A DNA stretch of 64,000 nt from Bacillota bacterium (GCA_021784595.1 JAJYHT010000072.1:1-64000); one strand, 5' to 3'. Positions 28,162 through 38,004 are shown, counted from the stretch's first letter. Program-made: numbers and translations. The notes: generated by a model not told the origin, from the letters alone.

Positions 28162-29327
28162 GATGCTTTTCCTCCATCAGTGTACACTTTTTTCATGATT
28201 AGGACCGTGTGTAACTGTGCTTGACCTATCCAGGTGCCATATCCGATGTCTAGGGAGCCGTCCGGTCCAGCTGCCAGATGGGGCAGGGGGGGCCAATCTG
28301 GCGGAGCGTTGAGGGTTTGGGTGGGCCAGTGAGACGCGGGAGAGGGATAGACAGACTTAGGCCAATTCCATTCTTGGACCGCAAGACCGGGGCGCCAAAG
28401 AGTCAGATGGTGACGACTGGCAATCCATAGACCGTTGTCGGGCCCCGCGATGGTGACCAGAGGACTGACCGTCAAGTTGGCAATCCAGCGGATGCCGCCT
28501 TGGAGATCAATGAGGCCAATGTTGCCATTGGCATCCACCACCCAAGTACCCATTGTAGAATGTCCCATGCCTACAAAGAAGTCTCCAGACGATAAAGTGG
28601 CCCGGGGCAACCACGTGCCTCTCTTGACCGAGAACTGCCACAGTTCGGATGAGGTAGCCAACCACAGAATCTTGGCGTTGTCTCCAAACGCAATGTCAAT
28701 GGGGGGTTGGTTGGATGGCAAGGGGAAAATGGAAATTGATTTAGTTGCAACGTCCATAATGCGTAGGGATTGAGCGCCACTGAATGTGGACCGAACCGAG
28801 GCGGTCCACGGTCCATCGGTAATGGTCGGCCCTGGGATCCCATAGACTCCCGGTACGAATGCTTGCGCTGTGGTCCATCCACCAATGTATCCCCAGTGGC
28901 GATACCATACGGTGTGGGCGCCGCTGACAACCAAATCTACTTGAGACCAAAATGCCGACTGTGTTTGTGACAGTGTTGCGGGCTCGGTGCCTAAAGGGAA
29001 TTCCGGATTTACTTGTGGGACTGAGGCCCAGGTGTTTTGTCCATTAACCGGATTGAGCCATCCGATAACATCGGCGTCAGCCAACGGATTTCCAGTGCCG
29101 TAATAGATGCGTCCATCGGGGCCGGAAAGAATGGACGAAATGGAAGTACCTTCGTTGAGGAGCACTTCTGGTCCTACGGTAATGGGGTGCCAATGCAATG
29201 CGATCTGGTCTTCCCGTACTAATCGCAAGGCGACGGGCCCAGACCCTTTAATGGGAGTGCCATTCCACCCGCATCCAGCGACAACCAACACTAACACCAC
29301 CAAAATCAGCCGCGGAATCCTTCGCAT
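28158..29327 (-). CDS. Lipoprotein with predicted beta-propeller
   Basis: 389 aa. The signal peptide ends at the lipobox LVVAGC. The mature part has repeated blades of the type SGPDGRIYYGTGN, FGDNAKILWLATSSELWQF, DANGNIGLIDLQGGIRWIA and AGPDNGLWIASRHHLTLW, as in streptogramin-lyase or two-component-sensor propellers. No enzyme signature is seen. It begins 2 nt after the stop of a 39-aa membrane peptide and overlaps the next small gene. Confidence 0.75.
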   Translation of the reverse strand: MRRIPRLILVVLVLVVAGCGWNGTPIKGSGPVALRLVREDQIALHWHPITVGPEVLLNEGTSISSILSGPDGRIYYGTGNPLADADVIGWLNPVNGQNTWASVPQVNPEFPLGTEPATLSQTQSAFWSQVDLVVSGAHTVWYRHWGYIGGWTTAQAFVPGVYGIPGPTITDGPWTASVRSTFSGAQSLRIMDVATKSISIFPLPSNQPPIDIAFGDNAKILWLATSSELWQFSVKRGTWLPRATLSSGDFFVGMGHSTMGTWVVDANGNIGLIDLQGGIRWIANLTVSPLVTIAGPDNGLWIASRHHLTLWRPGLAVQEWNWPKSVYPSPASHWPTQTLNAPPDWPPLPHLAAGPDGSLDIGYGTWIGQAQLHTVLIMKKVYTDGGKAS

Positions 29328-29329
29328 TG

Positions 29330-29449
29330 TTACATTAGAACCGCGTGCAGCAAAGAAGGAAGCACCGTGATCATCACAAACGCTAATCCTATAGTGGCTA
29401 ATATTCCGGAGACAATCGCATGAGTAAGATCTTTATCTTCTGAGTTCAT
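29330..29449 (-). CDS. 39-aa single-pass membrane peptide
   Basis: A short ORF from ATG 29449 with GGGAGG 10 nt upstream. A charged head (MNSEDKDLTHAIVSG) is followed by one hydrophobic helix (ILATIGLAFVMITVLPSLL). It ends at TAA 29330, only 2 nt before the lipoprotein ATG, so it is the first gene of a three-gene operon. The spacing and ribosome binding site make it likely to be real. The function is unknown. Confidence 0.6.
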   Translation of the reverse strand: MNSEDKDLTHAIVSGILATIGLAFVMITVLPSLLHAVLM

Positions 29450-29660
29450 CTCATATCCGCCTCCCAACTATAACATTATACCACTTCCCACCCCAAGAAC
29501 CCTACTGGGTTGTTGAGGTAGGGGCTAGATAAGTAAAGTATCGGCCGCGTGTTCTGCCGGCAGCGGTGTCTTGCGGGACGTCAGTCTTCACCGGATGCTT
29601 CGCTATGTATGCAAACAACCGGCGGCGCCGATACTACGCTCAAAAAGGCGGTGGAGGCCA

Positions 29661-30545
29661 ATGACGCATCATGGGACTCGGGCTATATGGCTCGCTATGG
29701 GACTGGCATTTTTGGGCAATGCAGGAGCTATGGCGGCGGCTGGGGGTGTGGTCACACTAGGACAGAACTTGTCCTTAGGCCAGCGTCAACAAATGCTCAA
29801 TTATTTCGGAACATCCTCTTCGGCGGTGACCATCCTCCTAGTCAATAACACGGAAGAACATCAGTTGTTGGATGGAATTGCTCCGGCTAGAGAAATTGGG
29901 ACCCGTTCCATCTCCTCGGCATATGTGGTACCGGAAAGCTCTGGGTACGGAATCCGGGTGGCTACCCACAACATTACCTGGGTGACACCGGCCATGTATG
30001 CCAATGCCCTGGCCACGGCGGGCCTGAAAAATGCCAAAGTGGTGGCGGCAGCACCCTTTGGAGTATCGGGCACGGCCGCCTTAGCGGGCATATTGCTGGC
30101 CTATCAAAAGGCGGTGGGAGTTCATTTGTCTTCACAACAAACGCGCACTGCAGCACAGGAAATGGTGGTGACCGGAAATTTGGGCGATGCCATCCATAAT
30201 AAGCAGCAGGCCACGCAATTGGTGCTGTTAGTGAAACAGGAGGTGGTTAGACAACATTTGAAAACACCACAGCAAATTCGTCCGGTGGTGATTCAGATAT
30301 CCAATCAATTGAACCTTCACCTGACCAGCCAACAAATCACTGAGGTGACCAATTTAATGGTGAGGATCGGCGCATTGTCCCTGTCTTATCAAAGTTTTAG
30401 CCGTCAACTATCGGGTATCGAGAGAGAAATCCGATCAGGACAATCCATTTGGACTCAAATTGTTGTTTGGCTTGAGGCTCTGTGGCATCAAATTATGGGA
30501 TTCATCCATGTGTCCTGGATTGACCTGCATCATATTTTTGCCTAG
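29661..30545 (+). CDS. Secreted DUF1002 (YpuA-like) protein
   Basis: 294 aa from ATG 29661, with GTGGAGG 5 nt upstream. A Sec signal peptide (IWLAMGLAFLGNAGAMAAAG) is followed by TLGQNLSLGQRQQMLNYFGT, SISSAYVVPESSGYGIRVAT and NITWVTPAMYANALATAG, the pattern of DUF1002 proteins such as YpuA. These are extracellular proteins of Bacillota with no settled role. It lies 62 nt upstream of cysS in the same direction. Confidence 0.8.
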   Translation: MTHHGTRAIWLAMGLAFLGNAGAMAAAGGVVTLGQNLSLGQRQQMLNYFGTSSSAVTILLVNNTEEHQLLDGIAPAREIGTRSISSAYVVPESSGYGIRVATHNITWVTPAMYANALATAGLKNAKVVAAAPFGVSGTAALAGILLAYQKAVGVHLSSQQTRTAAQEMVVTGNLGDAIHNKQQATQLVLLVKQEVVRQHLKTPQQIRPVVIQISNQLNLHLTSQQITEVTNLMVRIGALSLSYQSFSRQLSGIEREIRSGQSIWTQIVVWLEALWHQIMGFIHVSWIDLHHIFA

Positions 30546-30607
30546 AATCCAACGTGTATCCAAAGCTGGGGAATGTTGGGTCAAGTCCAAAGGAGCCGCT
30601 CCGCACG

Positions 30608-32029
30608 ATGATGATTTATGATTCGTTTACTCGAGAAAAACGACCATTTGTGCCCATTCGGCCCGGACACGTGTCTATCTATGTGTGTGGGGTTACCCCC
30701 TATGCGGAGAGCCATTTAGGCCATGCCCGGCCGTCGGTGGTGTGGGATGTCATCAAACGGTACTTCATCCGCCGAGGCTACTATGTGCATCATGTGCAAA
30801 ATTTTACCGATATTGATGACAAAATCGTGTTGCGGGCGCAAGAACTAGGGACAACCGTGGGTGACTTAGCCACGCGTTATATGATGGAGTATACGGAAGT
30901 TATGAATCGGCTGGGTGTAGCGCCGCCGGACTTTGCTCCACGGGTAACCGAAAATATTGAGTCGATCAATGCATTTATCGAAGAATTAATTACAAAAGGC
31001 ATGGCCTATGCGACATCTTTGGGCGATGTCTACTTTCGGGTTAATAAGGCTCCTCACTATGGCCAGTTGTCAGGGCGGCAGGTGGACGAACAGCGGGTGG
31101 GGGTGCGCGTCGAATCCTCAGAGGATAAAGAACACCCTGCCGACTTTGCCCTATGGAAGGCGGCGGAGCCGTTGGAGCCGGGTTTTGACAGTCCTTGGGG
31201 ACACGGTCGGCCCGGTTGGCATATTGAATGTTCGGTGATGGCTTCCCGCTACTTGGGACCAGAGTTTGATCTTCATGGTGGGGGAATTGACCTTATTTTT
31301 CCCCATCATGAAAACGAACTGGCGCAGTCCCAATCTTATTACGGAGTGCCTCCAGCACGCTGCTGGGTTCACAATGGGCTGATCACCCGGGGCAACGTCA
31401 AGATGTCCAAGTCTCTTGGGAATGGCATTGGGCTTAATGAACTGTTGGATCGATTTCCCGCAATGGCTTTACGGACATATTTATTGAGTGTGCATTACCG
31501 CAATCCCCTAGATTTCTCCGAAGAAGCGCTGGCGGACTGGAATCGTGGTATGGAGAGAATTTGGGAGTTGTTTGACCGAGTTAAGAATCATCCCGCCCCC
31601 TCAGAGCGATTGCATGCTGATTGGGCCGATCGGTTGGAAAATTTTGAGGAGCGTTTGCTGGGCTGGCTGGACGATGACTTCAATACAGCGCGGGCATTGG
31701 CGGAAGTTTTCGAAATGGTGCGCGATGTGCGGGCCGGTGAAGCTTGCGGTCACGTTGATACAGCTCGGGGGTGGGCCCGCATCAACCTGCTTAAAGCCCA
31801 CCAAATATTAGGAATTTTACCGGAGGACAAGTCGAGTGTTCCTCCCCAGTCGGAATCCATATTGCTTGATTCCCTCTTGGAGTGGAGACAAAATGCCCGC
31901 GACCGTAAAGACTTTGCTGAAGCCGACCGCATCCGGCAAACTTTGGCACAGGCGGGATGGACAATTGAAGACACATCCCAAGGGCCGCGGGTAACAACCG
32001 CCAAAGTACCGGGCAAGGAGAAGCCATGA
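30608..32029 (+). CDS. cysS: Cysteinyl-tRNA synthetase
   Basis: About 473 aa from ATG 30608 (MMIYDSFTREK); the frame is open upstream but that part is not family-like. ICGV-type YVCGVTPYAESHLGHARP holds the zinc Cys and the HIGH motif as HLGH. DLHGGGIDLIFPHHENE carries zinc ligands and VKMSKSLGNG is the KMSKS loop. It charges tRNA-Cys. The stop overlaps rlmB by 4 nt (ATGA). Confidence 0.95.
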   Translation: MMIYDSFTREKRPFVPIRPGHVSIYVCGVTPYAESHLGHARPSVVWDVIKRYFIRRGYYVHHVQNFTDIDDKIVLRAQELGTTVGDLATRYMMEYTEVMNRLGVAPPDFAPRVTENIESINAFIEELITKGMAYATSLGDVYFRVNKAPHYGQLSGRQVDEQRVGVRVESSEDKEHPADFALWKAAEPLEPGFDSPWGHGRPGWHIECSVMASRYLGPEFDLHGGGIDLIFPHHENELAQSQSYYGVPPARCWVHNGLITRGNVKMSKSLGNGIGLNELLDRFPAMALRTYLLSVHYRNPLDFSEEALADWNRGMERIWELFDRVKNHPAPSERLHADWADRLENFEERLLGWLDDDFNTARALAEVFEMVRDVRAGEACGHVDTARGWARINLLKAHQILGILPEDKSSVPPQSESILLDSLLEWRQNARDRKDFAEADRIRQTLAQAGWTIEDTSQGPRVTTAKVPGKEKP

Positions 32030-32835
32030 GAGAGCGTTATGATGCGAGGCGATCAGGCCGATTTCGGCCTGATCAAGATCGGGAACCCAATGTGCCTTTG
32101 GGAAGCGATGTGTTGGTAGGCCGTCATCCGGTCCGCGAGGCGTTGCGGGCCGAACGGCCTATTAGTCGAATTTGGATTATGGACGGTGCATCCCAAGGCA
32201 GTCTTGGTGAAATCACCGGCCTGGCCCGGGAACGGGGGGTACCAGTTCATAAAGTGCCTCGGGCTAAACTTGACGAAGTGGCGGGCAGGTTGCCCCATCA
32301 AGGCATCATCGCTTTTGTATCAGTGCGTCCGCTGTTGGACTCCGGGGATGTTGATGCATTAATTAAGGCGGCCCAGGATCCGTTGGTTTTCATTTTGGAC
32401 GGAATTCAGGACCCACATAATCTAGGAGCCATATTGCGCGTAGCCAATGCGGTGGCGGCCACTGCAGTGATAATTCCCACGCGGGGCGCAGCGGGCTTGA
32501 CGCCTACTGTGGCCAAGGCGTCCGCAGGTGCGGTGGAATATGTGTCTGTGGCAGCAGTCACTAATGTGGCTCACGAGATAGAACATTTGAAGGAATTGGG
32601 TCTTTTTGTTTATGCTGCGGATCCCACAGCTCCTCAACTTTATCATCAAGTAGATTGGCACGGGCCGATTGGCTTGGTCATTGGTGCGGAAGGAACTGGG
32701 GTGCGGCCGCTGGTGAGACAGCGGTGCGACGGGCTGGTCAGTCTTCCGATGTTGGGTCAGGTGGCTTCGTTAAACGCGGCAACCGCAACGGCGGTTTTAG
32801 CTTTTGAGGTGATTCGTCAACGCCAACTTCCCTAA
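32026..32835 (+). CDS. rlmB: RlmB-like 23S rRNA 2'-O-ribose methyltransferase (SPOUT)
   Basis: 269 aa. The substrate-binding N-domain opens VLVGRHPVREALRAERPISR. The SPOUT knot has ILDGIQDPHNLGAILRVANA, LVIGAEGTGVRPLVRQRCD and LPMLGQVASLNAATATAV, the three TrmH-family motifs. It methylates a G in 23S rRNA. It is translationally coupled to cysS, as in Bacillus yacO. No mrnC or yacP homolog is present between cysS and sigH. Confidence 0.93.
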   Translation: MRERYDARRSGRFRPDQDREPNVPLGSDVLVGRHPVREALRAERPISRIWIMDGASQGSLGEITGLARERGVPVHKVPRAKLDEVAGRLPHQGIIAFVSVRPLLDSGDVDALIKAAQDPLVFILDGIQDPHNLGAILRVANAVAATAVIIPTRGAAGLTPTVAKASAGAVEYVSVAAVTNVAHEIEHLKELGLFVYAADPTAPQLYHQVDWHGPIGLVIGAEGTGVRPLVRQRCDGLVSLPMLGQVASLNAATATAVLAFEVIRQRQLP

Positions 32836-32864
32836 AAAAGGTTTCCTATGTTAAATTTTCACGA

Positions 32865-32912
32865 TTTTCGGCGTTTTAGGGATTGACGCCGAAAAACTGG
32901 CCTGGCTATAAT
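32865..32912 (+). promoter_or_regulatory. sigH promoter overlapped by an inverted repeat
   Basis: TTGACG at 32883-32888 and a perfect TATAAT at 32907-32912 are separated by 18 nt, a strong vegetative promoter. TTTTCGGCG at 32865-32873 and CGCCGAAAA at 32887-32895 form a perfect 9-bp inverted repeat. Its right arm overlaps the -35 box. It may be the rlmB terminator, a repressor site or both. Confidence 0.7.
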
Positions 32913-33022
32913 AGGCCATGGATTATGTAACGTAAGGTAAAAGGCATAGTCTTCATATAGTAAAAGGTTTGAATGTTCTGTTAATAGATGGGATGGTATC
33001 TTGATATTGGAGGCTGATGCGG

Positions 33023-33691
33023 GTGAATATTGGCCCCTCTTGTGAGGCAATCCGCAATTACGATGAAATGGCGGATGAGGACATCGTATTTGATGCCCGC
33101 GAAGGACAAAGTGAAGCACTGGAGTATCTGATTCATAAGTATCGCAACTTTGTGCGTGCTAAAGCGCGGTCTTACTTTCTGATCGGGGCGGATCGGGAAG
33201 ATATTGTTCAAGAAGGAATGATTGGCTTATATAAGGCGATTCGGGACTTTCGCAGCGATAAATTAGCATCGTTTCGCGCGTTTGCCGAACTTTGCATCAC
33301 TCGTCAGATTATTACCGCCATAAAGACCGCCACCCGGCAGAAGCATATTCCACTCAATTCCTATATATCGCTAAACAAACCTATTTACGAAGAAGATTCG
33401 GATCGAACGCTAATGGATGTAATTTCTACAGTGCGCGTGTCGGATCCGGAAGAAATGATTATCAATCGAGAAGAATTTGGGGATATTGAAGAAAAAATGG
33501 GGGAGATCCTTAGCGATCTAGAGTGGAAAGTGCTTATGGCCTATTTGGATGGCCGGTCCTATCAAGAAATTGCCGTTGATTTACGACGCCACGTAAAATC
33601 GATTGACAACGCGTTGCAGCGTGTAAAACGCAAACTTGAACGATATCTAGATGGCCGCATTATGATGTCTTTACCACCGGGCAGCGATTGA
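33023..33691 (+). CDS. sigH: SigH, stationary-phase/sporulation sigma factor
   Basis: 222 aa from GTG 33023, 9 nt after GGAGG; ATG 33017 is only 3 nt away from it. Region 2 has FLIGADREDIVQEGMIGLYKAIRDF and AELCITRQIITAIKTATR. Region 4 has SYQEIAVDLRRHVKSIDNAL. The match is to Spo0H/SigH, which starts sporulation and competence genes. In Bacillus it is followed by rpmG-secE-nusG, but here those genes lie 24 kb away. Confidence 0.93.
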   Translation: MNIGPSCEAIRNYDEMADEDIVFDAREGQSEALEYLIHKYRNFVRAKARSYFLIGADREDIVQEGMIGLYKAIRDFRSDKLASFRAFAELCITRQIITAIKTATRQKHIPLNSYISLNKPIYEEDSDRTLMDVISTVRVSDPEEMIINREEFGDIEEKMGEILSDLEWKVLMAYLDGRSYQEIAVDLRRHVKSIDNALQRVKRKLERYLDGRIMMSLPPGSD

Positions 33692-33800
33692 AGTGGCTGT
33701 AGTCCCATAAGGCGTCGACTGCAGATGTGTTTTGAGTTGCCTTAGGTTCGTTTTGAATATTACTGCGCAACTTTCGGCTCATCCCGCTACACTTGCCCCC

Positions 33801-35897
33801 TTACGCTGAATGCGAAGATGAATGTTGATGATACGAACGATGGCGGCGAGCCATCTGCCAAAGGCTTTTCCACTCAAGGACTTCCGCGGGCAAAAGTCCG
33901 TCGCGGCTGTAAAGTCCTTTTTCTGCTAACCGTACAAGTTTTCGCACGGGTTCTGCCTCACCATCGTAAAGACGGATCCAGACTTGAAAAAAGTCTCGAG
34001 GAGTTGCCATCATTTGTGGTGGTATGCGGTGATGGACTCGCATCCAAAATTGCATCTGGTGCCATAATTTATGGGCTGTCACCTTGGAAACGCTTAAGCG
34101 GCGGACAAAGGCTACGATAGCTACACCCAAAATGGCCAAAAAGGCCATTACCATCGCGGTGCGATTTGTCTTAGGCACTCCGTGCGACGAAGTTCCTACA
34201 CGAGACAGTTTGGGATAGCTCGTGTTGTTGGGACCTTTTAGGTGAAGTTTAGGTTGGGAGACTAGAGGATTTTTGGGTTGAGTGGGTACGCTTACCTGCT
34301 CCGGCACCGAACTGTTGCTGCCCGTGTTGATCTGTGGGATTGACCATCCGGGGGTGGGATCGAAAGGGATCCAACCATAAGGCGCCACATAGACTTCAGC
34401 CCATGAATGGGCGTCCACGGACCGGATGACATAAGCGTTCTTGCTGCTGCTGTAGGTTCCTGGCCCGTAGCCCACCACCCACCGGGCGGGTATTCCCAAA
34501 GTGCGCAGCATCATAATTAAACTCGTGGAGAACTGGTCGCAGTAGCCTTGGGGATCCTTGAACAAGAAGTGATTGACCACATTGGTTCGCGTCGGTGTCA
34601 CATGATAAGAATACCGGTAATGGGCGTCTAAATAATGGGTGATGTCTAACACAGCCTGCCATGGAGTTGTAGCGTCGTGAGTGATTTGTTTTGCTAAGAT
34701 TTTGACTTTAGGGGACAGATTGGCCGGAGTCGCCAAGTCTTCTTGCATCCCGAATAGGGGCGTATAGGGCGTTTGTGCAATCTTTTGAAAGTTGTAGGAC
34801 GGGACCAATGCGGTGACCGTATACGCTCGGATATGGCTTCCTACCAACTTTTCGTGCGAGGGAAATACGGTCACGGGGCCAGGACTCGATAGCATGATAG
34901 GAACTCCCGTGTAGAACAAAGTGCTTAATCCCCCAGGCTGCAGACTAGTAATTCGAAAACGTTGCGTGACGACCGGAAAATTGCTCGAAAAAGGCATCGG
35001 GAACAGAGGTAAATTGGAATTGTCGCTGGTAATCGTGTAAGGAGCCTGACTGACTGGGTTGCTCCATACCGTGCCGTTGAAGTTGTTATAAATTTCTGCT
35101 TGCCAATAATGAGGAGAGGGAGAGTGGATTAATAAAACCGGTTGATAATTGGGAACCAACGAATGACCGATGTGGTTGATGCCGTCGGCAAAACCTGTTT
35201 GCGCAGTACCACTGCCAAAATCTCCCGATAACGAAGGCCGGCCAAAACCCATGCTGAGATAACCATGCCCTGGTTGGGGCGGAGTCATCCAACCAATGAC
35301 GAGGGGAACCAGAACAGAGACGCCAGCTAGTCCATACCACAGGCGGTGAGGATGAAATGTCATGATGCCATGGTCCGGCCGTAAAACCTGGAACCATAGT
35401 AGAAGTAGCAATCCAAGTCCTAAGTATGCGAACAGCGGCCCCTCTGCGGCAAGGCCCCACAGCACGTGATTTAGTGCCAGAGTAATGATGCCTACAGCAA
35501 ACAATGTCAGTGCACGGGTTTTACTGGTAGTCTGGCGATACACCGCCCATCCTAGACATGCTCCAGCCAATATTAACGGGGTAGCTAGATGTGCGCTCAT
35601 TTGGTTCCATTCACTGGGCGCAATTCGATGCAGGGCTATGATGGATTTTATTAGGCTATGAAAAAATTGTTGAGGCCCAGGAAGCGTCGCCCACTGAATG
35701 TACAATTCTCCAAGCACCACGAATGCCCACGTGGCCCATTTAAAAGGCCAGACTGCCCAGAGGTCGCCCACCGCCAAAAAGAGGGGAGTCAAAGCCAATA
35801 AGCCTGGCGCCAGATAACCGCCGGCATGCGCGTAAGGCCAAAACAGCGCTGTCATCCACAAACCGGCGACTATAATACGAAATCGCGAATCAGCCAT
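33801..35897 (-). CDS. Membrane transglutaminase-like protein (TgpA family)
   Basis: 698 aa. Five to six N-terminal membrane helices precede an outer domain with a papain/transglutaminase triad: GYCDQFSTSLIMMLRTLG (Cys), VRSVDAHSWAEVYVAPYG (His) and WIPFDPTPGW (Asp). A further helix (MVMAFLAILGVAIVAFV) leads to a cytosolic tail with a DUF4129-like pattern. Genes of this type follow MoxR and DUF58 genes, as here, 11 nt after the DUF58 stop. The substrate is unknown. Confidence 0.88.
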   Translation of the reverse strand: MADSRFRIIVAGLWMTALFWPYAHAGGYLAPGLLALTPLFLAVGDLWAVWPFKWATWAFVVLGELYIQWATLPGPQQFFHSLIKSIIALHRIAPSEWNQMSAHLATPLILAGACLGWAVYRQTTSKTRALTLFAVGIITLALNHVLWGLAAEGPLFAYLGLGLLLLLWFQVLRPDHGIMTFHPHRLWYGLAGVSVLVPLVIGWMTPPQPGHGYLSMGFGRPSLSGDFGSGTAQTGFADGINHIGHSLVPNYQPVLLIHSPSPHYWQAEIYNNFNGTVWSNPVSQAPYTITSDNSNLPLFPMPFSSNFPVVTQRFRITSLQPGGLSTLFYTGVPIMLSSPGPVTVFPSHEKLVGSHIRAYTVTALVPSYNFQKIAQTPYTPLFGMQEDLATPANLSPKVKILAKQITHDATTPWQAVLDITHYLDAHYRYSYHVTPTRTNVVNHFLFKDPQGYCDQFSTSLIMMLRTLGIPARWVVGYGPGTYSSSKNAYVIRSVDAHSWAEVYVAPYGWIPFDPTPGWSIPQINTGSNSSVPEQVSVPTQPKNPLVSQPKLHLKGPNNTSYPKLSRVGTSSHGVPKTNRTAMVMAFLAILGVAIVAFVRRLSVSKVTAHKLWHQMQFWMRVHHRIPPQMMATPRDFFQVWIRLYDGEAEPVRKLVRLAEKGLYSRDGLLPAEVLEWKSLWQMARRHRSYHQHSSSHSA

Positions 35898-35908
35898 CGA
35901 AGTCCTCC

Positions 35909-37012
35909 TTAAACGGTTTGACGGGACAAGTAATCGGGCAGTTCACTTAACGCATTGATCTGGTTCCCAGTATCTCGGGCTCCAATGGTAATCACCCCGA
36001 TGGCAAAAATGCCGCGCAGTTCTTCAGGATTGCGCGAGGTAATCCATAACGCAGGCAATTCCCTCACTACAGGCGGAATCCGTGTGGTGACGCCTTCTGG
36101 TTTGGGAAGCGCTGCCAGGTAATCCAAAACTTTTACTAAATGGTCATGGCCTAGCCCTGGAGTGATGTGGTCGTCAGGGCTGTCAAGCACCATGAGCCCA
36201 ATAGCCTGACCTCGAAAGTGCGCAAATTCTACCAGCGAAGTGGCCGAACTTACCGCAAGTTCCCAATGGGCGGGGTCAAATATTTGGGCATAATCAAGAT
36301 TCACATGCAGTTGCGGTTGTGTAAACGGCTCAAATTGTTTGACCTTGAAGGCACCGGTGCGAGCCGAAGTACGCCAATGAATTTGCGACAGTCGATCGCC
36401 CGGCGCATAGTCGCGGATACCTCGCAAATTACTGGACTCTTCGGTCGTTCCTCGATGGCGTTCTGCCTCGCCTTGCCAATTGTAGTGATTGAGACCCAAG
36501 GTATGCAGCTTGATTGACTGAGGCCACACGGTAATGGTTGCAGGAATCTCTATTTGTCGTTCATGGGTGATGAAACCAAAAATATCCCCGGTTCGAATTG
36601 TCACTATCGATAGATGGTATATTCCGCGCGGAGCAGCCTGGATTTTATATTCCAGGGTAAGGCGCGCATGGAGCCAAGGTGAAACTGTGAATGTTGTCGA
36701 GGCGTGCGCGGCTAATTCGGACGGCAATATATCCTCAACCGTAATCCAATTCCAGGGCCACCACCGGGGATATTCCAAGCGAATCCGCACAGTGACCGTA
36801 TCACCGCTTCGAAATGGCCCTGGATCCAATATCCGGGTGGCCTGAACGCGGTTTAAAGGCGAAAGCAACCCTAGTGCCACGATGGCCAGAATGGCCAGAG
36901 TGAAGCCAAATAGATGCCATGCTAAATAACCACCTTGAACGTGCGCATAGGTCCATATGCTCAGTACGATAAGGATTCCCAAAATGATTCGTTGCCACGC
37001 AGCCTTGGTCAT
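35909..37012 (-). CDS. DUF58 protein (vWA-like), MoxR partner
   Basis: 367 aa. Two N-terminal membrane helices are followed by a beta-rich region and the DUF58 signature NLRGIRDYAPGDRLSQIHWR. A vWA-like fold with LHVNLDYAQIF and IGLMVLDSPDDHITPG follows. The family is thought to act with MoxR AAA ATPases in assembling outer or membrane complexes. Its start overlaps the MoxR stop by ATGA. Confidence 0.88.
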   Translation of the reverse strand: MTKAAWQRIILGILIVLSIWTYAHVQGGYLAWHLFGFTLAILAIVALGLLSPLNRVQATRILDPGPFRSGDTVTVRIRLEYPRWWPWNWITVEDILPSELAAHASTTFTVSPWLHARLTLEYKIQAAPRGIYHLSIVTIRTGDIFGFITHERQIEIPATITVWPQSIKLHTLGLNHYNWQGEAERHRGTTEESSNLRGIRDYAPGDRLSQIHWRTSARTGAFKVKQFEPFTQPQLHVNLDYAQIFDPAHWELAVSSATSLVEFAHFRGQAIGLMVLDSPDDHITPGLGHDHLVKVLDYLAALPKPEGVTTRIPPVVRELPALWITSRNPEELRGIFAIGVITIGARDTGNQINALSELPDYLSRQTV

Positions 37013-38004
37013 GGATTTTTTCCTGTGACCTCATGAATTTGCAAGTGATTGACGATATCCTCGATGACCTCGCGCACGATGGCTCGCGTGTCGTGCCGGG
37101 AACCTCCACGAGGAATCAGGCGATGAGTAAGAACTAACGGGGCTAGCAGCCGTACGTCCTCAGGAATGACAAAAGTGCGTCCATGCAAATAAGCCCAGGC
37201 TTGGGCACTTCTTTGCAATGCAATCGCCGCACGCGGGCTCATACCCAAATATATTCGATTATGTTCGCGGGTTCGCTCAGCCAATTGTGCAATATAATGA
37301 CGAATAGCTGGGGAAACAAAGATTGTGGAGACTTGATCAATCAGGTGTAAGAGTTCGGCGTGGTCTAACACCGCCTGCAGTCCGCGCAACGGATGGGTGG
37401 ATTCCAAACGGCTCAGCATCTCAGTCTCTTCTGCCACGGTAGGATAGCCTAACTGAATTCGAAATAAAAATCGATCCAACTGACTTTCCGGCAATGGAAA
37501 AGTGCCTTCGTATTCAATAGGGTTTTCCGTGGCGATGACCACGAATGGTCTGGCCAGTTGATGTTGGTGTCCGTCAACGGTTACTTGCCCTTCTTCCATC
37601 ACTTCTAACAAAGCGCTTTGAGTGCGGGGCGAAGTGCGGTTAATTTCATCCGCCAGCACCAAATGTGCGAATACGGGTCCGGCTTGAAACACGAACTGAT
37701 TTTGCGCGGGGTTGTATATACCGACCCCGGTAATGTCAGAGGGCAATAAATCGGGTGTAAATTGAATGCGGCTGTAGGACAAATTGAGGCTTGCAGCCAA
37801 CGCTTTGGCTAACGTGGTTTTGCCTACGCCAGGCACATCATCTAGGAGTACGTGGCCTTCAGCTAGGACTGCGGTGATTAAAAGTTCAATAGTTCTGCGT
37901 TTTCCCACAATGACTTTTTCAATATTGTCGACCACCGTCTTTAGTTCCGGAATGATCGCATCAAATGAATTATTTTGAGCATGTATCTGATCCGAATGAA
38001 GCAT
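37009..38004 (-). CDS. MoxR-family AAA+ ATPase
   Basis: 331 aa from ATG 38004, with AGAGGAG 10 nt upstream; the longer frame has no family support. Walker A is DDVPGVGKTTLAKALA and Walker B is LVLADEINRTSPRTQSALLE. VDGHQHQLARPFVVIATENP and MSPRAAIALQRSAQAWA are typical of MoxR. It is the first gene of the MoxR-DUF58-transglutaminase operon, a chaperone-like module. Known relatives help insert cofactors or mature membrane and periplasmic complexes. Confidence 0.93.
   Translation of the reverse strand: MLHSDQIHAQNNSFDAIIPELKTVVDNIEKVIVGKRRTIELLITAVLAEGHVLLDDVPGVGKTTLAKALAASLNLSYSRIQFTPDLLPSDITGVGIYNPAQNQFVFQAGPVFAHLVLADEINRTSPRTQSALLEVMEEGQVTVDGHQHQLARPFVVIATENPIEYEGTFPLPESQLDRFLFRIQLGYPTVAEETEMLSRLESTHPLRGLQAVLDHAELLHLIDQVSTIFVSPAIRHYIAQLAERTREHNRIYLGMSPRAAIALQRSAQAWAYLHGRTFVIPEDVRLLAPLVLTHRLIPRGGSRHDTRAIVREVIEDIVNHLQIHEVTGKNP

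Noticed and set aside
30546-30607. T-box riboswitch before cysS
   Set aside because: Only about 60 nt lie between the genes, too short, and no T-box sequence or terminator is seen.
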